NCBI GenBank assembly: GCA_020628975.1
Contig: JAHDEF010000075.1
Span: forward strand, 1 to 8,206
From: Aquimarina sp.
Lineage (GTDB): Bacteria > Bacteroidota > Bacteroidia > Flavobacteriales > Flavobacteriaceae
DNA: 8,206 nucleotides
Reading direction: 5' to 3'
Position 1 is the stretch's first letter, and each line of letters begins with the position of its first letter. The notes under the pieces are model-generated. The model worked only from the letters and a program-made list of their open reading frames with translations, made no database searches and had not been told where the DNA came from. Position numbers and translations under genes: made by a program. Of the stretch, positions 1-6,240 are shown piece by piece.

Positions 1-1285
1 TATTAGAGCAAAACTTCTACTGCCCTGGTTATTGCAAAATTTTGAATTTAAAAAGCACCAATTTATATTATTAGGAATCCATTTAATACATTCTATGTCA
101 TCTTCAACAGCTGATTTTGATCATAAGGAAGCTGTATCTGCCGAAAACTTTAATAATTACATGCTTCACGCAAATACAAAACAGGTAATTTATTTGAGTG
201 GAATTGTTAACGACGATCATCTTTCAAAACATTTAGCATCACGAAAAAATGTGGAAGAATTACTATATAAAGGAAGTTTTAATTTAACCGTTTTACGTGC
301 TGGTATAATTGTTGGCTCTGGTAGCGCCTCGTTTGAAATTATACGTGATTTATGTGAAAAACTTCCTGTAATGATTACCCCTAAATGGGTAAATACTCCC
401 ACTCAACCTATTGCAGTTAGGGATGTATTACGCTTCTTAATCAATGTTCCTTTAAATACCGCTTGTTACAATCAAAGTTTTGATATTGCAGGGCCAGAGG
501 TGCTTACTTACAAGGAAATGCTGAAAGCTTATGCCGATTTTAGAAAAATTCCTTTGCATATTTATACATTGCCCATAATGTCGCCTAAGCTGTCGTCATA
601 TTGGCTTTATTTTGTTACGTCGACTTCCTACAAATTGGCCATAAATTTGGTAGATAGTATGAAAGTACCAGTTGTTGCTAGAAATCGAAAGCTTGAAAAA
701 ATATTAGGCTTAAAACCTATGACTTATAAAAAAGCATTAGCACTGGCTTTTCAAAAAATTGAACAAAATCAGATTGTTTCAAGCTGGAAAGATTCTATGA
801 TTAGCGGACGTTTTAAAAAGGATCTTTCTAAATATGTGGAAATACCTACAAAAGGCTGTTTAACTGACACCAAGAAAGCAACGCTTACTAATGTGGAAGC
901 TACGCTAGAAAATATTTGGTCAATAGGTGGTGAAACAGGTTGGTATTACGGAGATTGGCTTTGGAAAATTCGTGGGTTACTCGATAAATTTTTCGGAGGT
1001 GTCGGTTTACGCAGAGGGCGAACCCATTTAGATCATATAGACAATGGCGACGTTATTGATTTCTGGCGGGTACTTGTTGCCAATAAGGAAAATAAGCGTT
1101 TGTTACTTTTTGCTGAAATGCGACTTCCCGGAGAAGCTTGGCTAGAATTTAAAATAGAAAACAATACACTTACACAAACCGCAACATTTAGACCTAAAGG
1201 ACTTAGTGGAAGAATCTACTGGTATAGTGTTTTACCCTTTCACTATTTTATTTTCAACGGAATGATTAATAATATAAAAGTATAA
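1..1285 (+). CDS. SDR/NmrA-like NAD(P)-binding protein with C-terminal DUF2867 region, 5'-truncated by the window edge
   Basis: The frame is open from base 2 to the TAA at 1283-1285 (about 427 codons), so the real start lies upstream. The TTG at 32 is an internal codon, not a credible start. The N-terminal Rossmann glycine motif would be outside the window. Visible family features are LIHSMSSS, then KQVIYLSGIVND, a Rossmann-half stretch with VLRAGIIVGSGSASFE, and PIAVRDVL. The C-terminal third has the DUF2867 signature: IGGETGWYYGDWLWKIRG, GGVGLRRGRTH, DFWRV, LLLFAEMRLPGEAWLEF and ATFRPKGLSGRIYWY. Family members are usually about 480 residues and annotated as SDR oxidoreductases or NAD-dependent epimerase-like proteins; their substrate is not established. 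It is probably cytosolic or peripheral at the membrane. The first 25 or so visible residues do not resemble the family consensus I recall before LIHSMS (see findings). It converges on the histidine kinase gene with no bases between the two stop codons. Family assignment is firm, function is not. Confidence 0.88.
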   Translation, partial: IRAKLLLPWLLQNFEFKKHQFILLGIHLIHSMSSSTADFDHKEAVSAENFNNYMLHANTKQVIYLSGIVNDDHLSKHLASRKNVEELLYKGSFNLTVLRAGIIVGSGSASFEIIRDLCEKLPVMITPKWVNTPTQPIAVRDVLRFLINVPLNTACYNQSFDIAGPEVLTYKEMLKAYADFRKIPLHIYTLPIMSPKLSSYWLYFVTSTSYKLAINLVDSMKVPVVARNRKLEKILGLKPMTYKKALALAFQKIEQNQIVSSWKDSMISGRFKKDLSKYVEIPTKGCLTDTKKATLTNVEATLENIWSIGGETGWYYGDWLWKIRGLLDKFFGGVGLRRGRTHLDHIDNGDVIDFWRVLVANKENKRLLLFAEMRLPGEAWLEFKIENNTLTQTATFRPKGLSGRIYWYSVLPFHYFIFNGMINNIKV

Positions 1286-2812
1286 TTATTTATGATTAGC
1301 CAAATAAATCAGCCTATTTACTTTTTGAAGTAATTGCTTTTCGGAAAATGGTTTTGATAAAAATGCGTCCATACCAGCAGCTATCGCTTTATTGGTCATG
1401 TTTGGCGCCCGCAGAGCACTAATACCTAAAATTGGAATGTTCTTAATGGCTACATCTCCATATTGATTTCTAATACGCTGAGCCAACTGAAAACCTGTTA
1501 ACTCATCAAGTTTAATATCTGATATAATTAGTTTGTATTCTCTGTTTTCAATAGCTTTTATAGCCGCTTCTGCGGAACTTACAGCATCAACAAAAAAACT
1601 ACCCTGAGCTAAAAGTATTTTAAGCAATAGATACTGCGTGTTTAGTTGATTTTCAACTACCAGAATTCTATATTTTTTACCTTTCGGTAATTCATAATGA
1701 TGCTTAACCTCCTCTGTTTCTTCTCCAGAAGCATTTTTAAGAGATAATACAACCGTAAACTTACTTCCTACACCTACTTTGCTTTCTAAAAGAATTTCTC
1801 CCTCCATTAAGCTAACTAAACTTCTGACAATATTTAGCCCCAACCCAGAGCCCTTGATATTTGGGTTAAGTTGTGAAAAAGATTCAAAAATTGCGGCTTT
1901 ATCTTCTTCACTAATACCAATACCTGAATCTTCCACTACAATGGCAATTTGTTGCTTACTGCTTTTACCACTTAATCGATTGATCGAAAATTTTATAAAA
2001 CCTTCATCTGTATACTTTAAAGCGTTACTTATTAAATTACTTATTATTTGATACAGCCTTGTTTTATCACCAATTAATTCAGCATTTAATTTGTTATCAA
2101 TTTCAGTTTTGAAGTTTAAAGCTTGTTTTTCTATAGGTCCTTTGTTTGAGTTTACAATCGTTGAAAAAAGCTCTTTTAAGTTAAATGTTTCTTCTTCGAG
2201 CTTAAAACCACCTGATTCTATTCTAGAAATATCGAACATATCCCCGAAAATATTTTGAAGATGATCGCTTTCCGTTTTAATAATTTTCACCAACTCTTCT
2301 TGTTCATAATCAAGATTTGTTTTTTCTAACAATTCTATAAAACCTTTTACAGAAGTCAACGGAGTGGTTAGCTCATGGTTAATACTTGCTATAAAATCAT
2401 TTTTAAAATTTTCTTTTTCAATTAAAAGACGGTTGGTAAATTCTAATTCTTGGGCTTTAATTATAGATTCATTACGCTCTTGCGAAATTTTATTTAAATC
2501 AAGATAAGCCTGAGTGTAGTCAAAAATGACAATATTAATCTCCCCATAACTTACTGTAAAAGTTACATCACAAATACGTGACGCTTCTTTCCCTTCTTTT
2601 AAATGAACACACGGAAACGTAAATTCATTCTCTTGGGCACTGACCGCTTCTTTTAAACTTTCAATAATCGAAAAAAATGGATGCGCCTCGTAAATAGAAT
2701 CATTTACATTCCAACTGAATAAATTAGCATCGGAATATATAATTTTACCAAGTTCGTTTACCGTTACAAGCTGAACTTTTTTATAAAACTTCTTTTGATT
2801 TTCGTCGCCCAT
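1286..2812 (-). CDS. Soluble hybrid sensor histidine kinase (PAS-like, HisKA, HATPase_c, receiver)
   Basis: This 508-residue protein has no signal peptide or membrane segment, so it should sense a cytoplasmic signal or a protein partner. Residues about 13-105 look like a PAS-type domain, followed by a helical linker (105-138). HisKA carries the phospho-acceptor in SINHELTTPL (His146). The ATPase domain shows the N box (Asn259, Asn263), the G1 box EDSGIGI (294-300), the F box around 308-314 and the G2 box GSGLGL (321-326). A C-terminal receiver domain (382-505) has Asp432 as the expected phospho-acceptor, Ser465 in the Thr/Ser position and Lys487 in SKPF. Its acidic pocket reads VVENQ, so only Glu387 is acidic where two acidic residues are usual. 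The ATG at 2812 lies 4 bases after the GTPase stop codon, which indicates co-transcription. No DNA-binding output domain is present, so the signal probably passes to another protein or the receiver tunes the kinase. The kinase class is certain; signal and target are unknown. Confidence 0.95.
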   Translation of the reverse strand: MGDENQKKFYKKVQLVTVNELGKIIYSDANLFSWNVNDSIYEAHPFFSIIESLKEAVSAQENEFTFPCVHLKEGKEASRICDVTFTVSYGEINIVIFDYTQAYLDLNKISQERNESIIKAQELEFTNRLLIEKENFKNDFIASINHELTTPLTSVKGFIELLEKTNLDYEQEELVKIIKTESDHLQNIFGDMFDISRIESGGFKLEEETFNLKELFSTIVNSNKGPIEKQALNFKTEIDNKLNAELIGDKTRLYQIISNLISNALKYTDEGFIKFSINRLSGKSSKQQIAIVVEDSGIGISEEDKAAIFESFSQLNPNIKGSGLGLNIVRSLVSLMEGEILLESKVGVGSKFTVVLSLKNASGEETEEVKHHYELPKGKKYRILVVENQLNTQYLLLKILLAQGSFFVDAVSSAEAAIKAIENREYKLIISDIKLDELTGFQLAQRIRNQYGDVAIKNIPILGISALRAPNMTNKAIAAGMDAFLSKPFSEKQLLQKVNRLIYLANHK

Positions 2813-2816
2813 AATA

Positions 2817-3311
2817 CTAGTTCGTTACATCTACAGCAATATCTGCAAATAATTCTTCTACATAATCACCTGTTTTAGCACTTGTTAGATAATCGTATTG
2901 AACGCTATATTCTTTCAAAGTTTCAATTGCTTTTTTCTTCGATACTGCATCCAATTTATTGCCCACAATTTTTATAACAGCGTTTGGAAAGTGATTTTTT
3001 AAGAATTCTATTTGTGTATTAATTTCTTTGTAGGTGTCAATTCTAGTAATATCAAAAACATATACAAAAGCGTGTGAACCTATTAAATACGAACTTCTAC
3101 CCTCGCTAATGTTTTCATGACCCTCGGTGTCCCAAAGAATCATTGATAACTCTATACCATTATCCATGGTAATCACTTTCTTTTGAATTTGCACTCCTAG
3201 TGTCGATTTATAGTCTGTTGAGAATTCATTATCGATGAACCTTCGAAAAAGTGAGGTTTTACCCACTCCGAAAGATCCTACTAAAGCCACCTTTTTAGAT
3301 AGTTTGATCAC
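2817..3311 (-). CDS. Ras/Rab-like small GTPase
   Basis: This 164-residue single-domain GTPase has all five G motifs. G1 is GSFGVGKTS (Gly12 to Ser20), G2 is Thr37 in YKSTLGVQI, G3 is WDTEGHE (Asp61 to Glu66), G4 is NKLD (118-121) and G5 is TSAK (143-146). Size and motif order match the eukaryote-like small GTPases found in bacteria (MglA and Rab-like 'Rup' families). It should bind and hydrolyse GTP and switch partner binding in the cytoplasm. There is no C-terminal cysteine for prenylation. The switch II residue equivalent to Ras Gln61 is His65, which may mean slow intrinsic hydrolysis or dependence on a partner. The start is GTG at 3311, overlapping the previous gene by 17 bases. The next possible start, a GTG encoding Val8, would leave almost nothing before the P-loop, so GTG 3311 is preferred. 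It sits between a predicted roadblock/longin-like protein and a hybrid kinase. Confidence 0.93.
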   Translation of the reverse strand: MIKLSKKVALVGSFGVGKTSLFRRFIDNEFSTDYKSTLGVQIQKKVITMDNGIELSMILWDTEGHENISEGRSSYLIGSHAFVYVFDITRIDTYKEINTQIEFLKNHFPNAVIKIVGNKLDAVSKKKAIETLKEYSVQYDYLTSAKTGDYVEELFADIAVDVTN

Positions 3312-4110
3312 TGAAAAATGATTTTAATTTATTAGTAAATAGTTTGTTATCCTTTAATTCTTTCTTAGAGACGCCTTTGTCTGCGAATTCTAATAGCAAA
3401 TTCTCTAGTTTATCTTTTGTCGTAATCGTATATACTCCTGACACTACTGCTACAATATAATACTTATAAAAATTTTGGATATGAAGTGTATATAATTCAT
3501 ATGCCAATGTCTCTAACTCTTGATCCCCTCCTTTAAAAGCATCTTCTACAAAACTTTTTATTGCCGTTAACATTCCTGCAACTAAATCTTCATCGATACC
3601 TTCATTAGCATCAGGGGCATGGTTAGCAATTAACAACCCTGTTTCCTTTTCTATTACCATTACTTGAATCAACGATGGTGCATCTGCAGTATTAATGATA
3701 TCTGTCCCTTTTGGTTTTCTCCCAAAAAGACGCTTCATAATATTTTCGAAAGTAAACATGTTCTGAAGCTGATCATTGACCTTATCATTCAATAGTTTTA
3801 TTTCATGCGAAACGTATTTTTTTATCATTTTCCCTATAATAGGAAATAGTGCCTCTACCACAGCATCTTGTGAATTCTGAATTTCTGTTTTTAAGGCTTG
3901 GGTAATTACTGGGGACAATTTTTGGGGCATGTCTTGAACAAGCGTGTTTATTTTATCGTCAACCAACGGATCTACCTTTTCTGCCAAAGCTATAGGTTGA
4001 TTCAGGGTATAGGAAAGCTTTTCTACTTTATCGACTAAAGATTGGGTAATATCTTTTTCTTCAGCGAGTAGTATTTCTTTTAATAACTCTAAACGATTCG
4101 GCTGTTCCAT
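3295..4110 (-). CDS. Helical protein with predicted roadblock/longin-like C-terminal domain, putative GTPase partner
   Basis: The 271-residue protein has no signal peptide or membrane segment. Residues 1-130 are strongly helical (KEILLAEEKDITQSLVDKVE near the start, then AVVEALFPIIGKMIKKYV at 83-100 and a KRLFGRK segment near 126-132). Residues about 146-250 alternate as strand-turn-strand (LIQVMVIEKETGLLIANH), helix (DLVAGMLTAIKSFVEDAF, 175-192), strands (ETLAYELYTLHIQ and YYIVAVVSGVY) and helix (KDKLENLLLEFADKG). This order fits the roadblock/longin fold, a known binding platform or regulator for small GTPases, as in MglB. The segment VEALFPIIGKMI plus the 'ETGLL' strand also recalls the N-terminal part of proteins in other bacteria annotated as OmpA-type 'cell envelope biogenesis' proteins. 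No OmpA peptidoglycan-binding domain is present here, so that name would mislead. The gene starts 21 bases after the coiled-coil gene and overlaps the GTPase gene. The fold is inferred by eye, not by a profile search. Confidence 0.8.
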   Translation of the reverse strand: MEQPNRLELLKEILLAEEKDITQSLVDKVEKLSYTLNQPIALAEKVDPLVDDKINTLVQDMPQKLSPVITQALKTEIQNSQDAVVEALFPIIGKMIKKYVSHEIKLLNDKVNDQLQNMFTFENIMKRLFGRKPKGTDIINTADAPSLIQVMVIEKETGLLIANHAPDANEGIDEDLVAGMLTAIKSFVEDAFKGGDQELETLAYELYTLHIQNFYKYYIVAVVSGVYTITTKDKLENLLLEFADKGVSKKELKDNKLFTNKLKSFFSDQTI

Positions 4111-4131
4111 TTGTGGATAGTATGTTGCCTA

Positions 4132-4476
4132 CTACTTTCGGATATTCTCACCCATTTTTACGAGTAAGTCACCCAGTAGACTGCGATCTAATTTAGTTTC
4201 CTCTAATTGATCAACACGCTCATTGAATTTATCTTCCAAAGAAGTTAAACGAATATTCAAATCGGTACTTAAATTATCAACCAAAGCATTTAATTCTTGA
4301 TGTACATCTTCAATATAATTTTTCAATTCTTCTCGCTTGGCTTCTAAATCCTTTTTTAAAGTTTCAAATTCAGAATCATACGCCTTTATATTATCACCAA
4401 AAATTAAATTTTTTATAGTTTCAATTTTCGAAGAAGCATCAACAATGCCGTTTTCTATAGGAGTAGTTTCTTCCAT
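4132..4476 (-). CDS. Small coiled-coil protein, first gene of the GTPase operon
   Basis: This 114-residue acidic protein has no signal peptide or membrane segment. Residues about 33-95 form a long heptad-like, Lys/Glu/Leu-rich helix (for example FETLKKDLEAKREEL and LEDKFNERVDQLEE), a probable coiled coil. A compact C-terminal motif, LDRSLLGDLLVKMGENI (96-112), looks like a short docking helix. An N-terminal LIFGDN motif (24-29) is similar to the opening helix I recall from longer OmpA-annotated relatives of the next gene, so this may be a split-off partner of the 271-residue protein. No enzyme motif is visible. It starts at ATG 4476 and is separated by 21 bases from the next gene, so it is the promoter-proximal member of the operon. 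A scaffold or oligomerisation role is plausible but inferred only from the coiled coil and context. Confidence 0.82.
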   Translation of the reverse strand: MEETTPIENGIVDASSKIETIKNLIFGDNIKAYDSEFETLKKDLEAKREELKNYIEDVHQELNALVDNLSTDLNIRLTSLEDKFNERVDQLEETKLDRSLLGDLLVKMGENIRK

Positions 4477-4490
4477 AATATCAGTTTTAA

Positions 4491-4498
4491 CAAAAATA
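4491..4498 (-). promoter_or_regulatory. Candidate -7 box for the GTPase operon
   Basis: The minus strand reads TATTTTTG, which fits the Bacteroidota TAnnTTTG -7 consensus, ending 14 bases before the ATG at 4476. A good -33 TTG is not found at the usual 19 or so bases upstream (the sequence there is GTGTTA), and the leader would be very short. The assignment is therefore weak. Confidence 0.3.
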
Positions 4499-4594
4499 GC
4501 TACAATTTTAAAAGTAACACTTACTGTTTTGATAATTTACTTTATTTATCCGATAAAATCAAAATATAAGTAGCTAAAATCATCGATTACGTAG

Positions 4595-4607
4595 TACTTA
4601 CTAAGTA
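4595..4607. promoter_or_regulatory. Palindrome in the divergent intergenic region, possible operator
   Basis: TACTTA-c-TAAGTA is a perfect 6-bp inverted repeat around one base. It is preceded closely by three further 6-bp palindromes: ATCGAT (4582-4587), TACGTA (4588-4593) and AGTACT (4593-4598). The cluster is about 30 bases upstream of the aspartate kinase -7 box and about 120 bases upstream of the GTPase operon. A regulator binding site is possible, but AT-rich DNA produces such palindromes by chance. Confidence 0.25.
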
Positions 4608-4613
4608 TTTTAG

Positions 4614-4644
4614 TTTTATGTTTTCTTAGCTATGCTTAAATTTG
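4614..4644 (+). promoter_or_regulatory. Promoter of the aspartate kinase gene
   Basis: TAAATTTG at 4637-4644 is a perfect match to the Bacteroidota -7 consensus TAnnTTTG. Upstream, TTTTATG (4614-4620) is an imperfect -33 element at 16-18 bases. Transcription would start near 4651 and give a leader of about 40 bases before the ATG at 4692. No attenuator or riboswitch-like structure was seen in that leader. Confidence 0.6.
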
Positions 4645-4691
4645 CCGCCAAAATTACTCACAAGTTAACGATGTAATTTAATATATTGATT

Positions 4692-5951
4692 ATGAAAGTA
4701 TTTAAATTTGGTGGAGCTTCAGTTAAAGATGCAGCTGGAGTAAAAAATGTGGTTAATGTTTTGGATAAAGTTGGTAAAGGCGCCACTTTAGTAGTTGTTT
4801 CGGCTATGGGTAAAACTACCAATGCTTTAGAGGTTGTAGTTAAACAGTACATCAACAAAGACCCCAAACTAAAACTGAGTATTGATTATTTAAAAGATTT
4901 TCATAGAAATATTTTAGAAGATCTTTTCGAAGATAAAAACCATAGTATTTTTGACAAAGTAGAAGCTATTTTTAACGATTTAAGCACCTTACTCGATCGC
5001 AACAAATCTCCTAAATATGACTTTATTTACGACCAAGTGGTAAGTTATGGCGAAATGACATCAACTACCATTTTAAGTGCTTACCTTGATTATAAGGGGT
5101 TTACCAACGAATGGCTTGATGTTCGTAACTTGATAAAAACTGACAGCACCTATCGTGATGCCAAAGTTGACTGGAAAGCTACGAAAAAGGCTATTAAAGA
5201 GCAGGTAAGTACTACTGGACTATCTATCACACAGGGATTTATTGGTTCGGATACAAATAATTTTACCACTACTTTAGGAAGAGAAGGAAGTGATTACACT
5301 GGAGGTATTTTTGCCTATTGCTTAAATGCAGAAAACCTAAGTATTTGGAAAGATGTACCAGGGGTTTTAAATGGTGACCCTAGAGTTTTTGAAGATACCG
5401 TATTACTAAATCAAATTTCTTACGAAGAAGCAATTGAATTAGCTTTTTACGGCGCTTCGGTAATACACCCCAAGACCTTGCAGCCTTTACAACAAAAAGA
5501 AATCCCTTTATATGTTAAGTCTTTTATGAATCTTGAAAATTCAGGAACAGCCGTAAGCAAGGGGCAAACTTTAGAGCCATTTGTACCTTGCTTTATTGTA
5601 AAGAAAAATCAAGTGCTAATCTCACTTTCTTCATTAGATTTTTCATTTATAGTTGAAGAAAACATAAGTGATATTTTTAGACTATTTCACAAATATCAAA
5701 TTAAGGTAGATTTAATTCAGAATACTGCCATTAGCTTTTCTGTATGTATTGACAATAAGTTTGGCCATTTGGAAGAGCTTATTTCAGAATTGAAAAATGA
5801 CTTTTCGGTAAGCTACGAGGAAAATGTATCACTATATACCATTCGCCATTTTAACGACGAAGCCGCAAAGCAATTAGAAGAAGGTAAACACATTCTACTA
5901 AAACAACGTGGAACTGAAACTTACCAGATTATCACTAAAGAGACTCTCTAA
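4692..5951 (+). CDS. Aspartate kinase, monofunctional
   Basis: Aspartate kinase phosphorylates L-aspartate with ATP to 4-aspartyl phosphate, the first step toward lysine, threonine, methionine and diaminopimelate. The 419-residue protein begins MKVFKFGGASV (the ATP-site KFGG motif, residues 5-11). It continues with VVSAMGKTTNAL (35-46), VSYGEMTST (117-125) and TTLGREGSDYTGG (193-205). WKDVPGVLNGDPR (219-231) and YEEAIELAFYGASVIHPKTLQPL (a run starting at 244) complete the amino-acid kinase domain. Residues about 305-390 fit a divergent ACT regulatory region, so feedback control is possible but the effector cannot be read. No homoserine dehydrogenase domain follows. The substrate motif is GREGSD where many enzymes have GRGGSD. 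I chose ATG 4692 rather than the TTG at 4686 because the KFGG motif then sits at the usual distance and the -7 box spacing is normal. It is transcribed alone and ends before a hairpin terminator. Isozyme naming (lysC or another) is left open. Confidence 0.96.
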   Translation: MKVFKFGGASVKDAAGVKNVVNVLDKVGKGATLVVVSAMGKTTNALEVVVKQYINKDPKLKLSIDYLKDFHRNILEDLFEDKNHSIFDKVEAIFNDLSTLLDRNKSPKYDFIYDQVVSYGEMTSTTILSAYLDYKGFTNEWLDVRNLIKTDSTYRDAKVDWKATKKAIKEQVSTTGLSITQGFIGSDTNNFTTTLGREGSDYTGGIFAYCLNAENLSIWKDVPGVLNGDPRVFEDTVLLNQISYEEAIELAFYGASVIHPKTLQPLQQKEIPLYVKSFMNLENSGTAVSKGQTLEPFVPCFIVKKNQVLISLSSLDFSFIVEENISDIFRLFHKYQIKVDLIQNTAISFSVCIDNKFGHLEELISELKNDFSVSYEENVSLYTIRHFNDEAAKQLEEGKHILLKQRGTETYQIITKETL

Positions 5952-6077
5952 AAAGTAATCCGAACGAAGACTGAGGAATAGTCAAAGGCTATGAAAAGCT
6001 AGTAATCTGATTTACATTTCTATTACGCTCAATGTACGTTTACAAAACAATTGACTTTTTAACAGCATCAATTATCT

Positions 6078-6110
6078 ATGCACTGTTTTTTAAAGGCAGT
6101 GCATTTTTTT
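6078..6110 (+). terminator. Intrinsic terminator downstream of aspartate kinase
   Basis: ATGCACTG (6078-6085) and CAGTGCAT (6097-6104) form a perfect 8-bp stem with an 11-base loop, followed by a run of T to 6110. This is a classic plus-strand intrinsic terminator. It is 126 bases after the aspartate kinase stop, so the transcript has an unusually long 3' untranslated part. I see no gene in that stretch. Confidence 0.8.
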
Positions 6111-6161
6111 ATATAGAATACATAGATGACTATTTGTAATTGGATGAAAAACTCAAGTATA

Positions 6162-6217
6162 GCCTTATATGCAGCCTTTTAAACTCAAAAATGGCAAAAA
6201 ACACACTGCATATAGGC
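6162..6217. repeat. Long-loop palindrome near the 3' end of the beta-barrel gene
   Basis: GCC-t-TATATGCAG (6162-6174) pairs with CTGCATATA-GGC (6206-6217): 9 contiguous bp plus 3 more across a one-base bulge, with a 31-base loop. It lies 23 bases beyond the stop codon of the minus-strand gene ending at 6241. There is no T tract on either side, so it is not a standard terminator. It could be an RNA 3'-end structure or a dispersed palindromic element; only one copy is visible. Confidence 0.55.
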
Positions 6218-6240
6218 GAAATTTTTGATGGAGAATTGTA

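Noticed and set aside
217..402. Minus-strand open frame of 61 codons within the SDR gene
   Set aside because: It lies entirely inside a well-supported gene on the other strand and shows no family motif.
1779..2051. Plus-strand open frame of 90 codons inside the histidine kinase gene
   Set aside because: Antisense to the conserved ATPase domain; low-complexity Leu/Ile/Ser composition as expected from reverse-complement reading.
3295..4110. Naming the 271-residue protein as an OmpA-type envelope protein
   Set aside because: No signal peptide, barrel or OmpA peptidoglycan-binding domain is visible; similarity is only to the helical and roadblock-like part of such annotated proteins.
4337..4573. 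Plus-strand open frame of 78 codons with a hydrophobic segment
   Set aside because: It overlaps the coiled-coil gene antisense and runs into the intergenic region; the hydrophobic part is an AT-rich artefact without a good start.
4686..4691. TTG start two codons before the aspartate kinase ATG
   Set aside because: The ATG at 4692 gives the normal family N-terminus MKVFKFGG; TTG would only add Met-Ile.
4658..4867. Minus-strand open frame of 69 codons over the aspartate kinase start
   Set aside because: Antisense to the conserved KFGG region and overlapping the promoter; Thr/Pro/Leu-rich shadow.
6162..6217. Interpretation of the palindrome as a true integron attC site or as an intrinsic terminator
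   Set aside because: No GTTRRRY/RYYYAAC core sites and no T tract are present, so it is listed only as a palindromic repeat.
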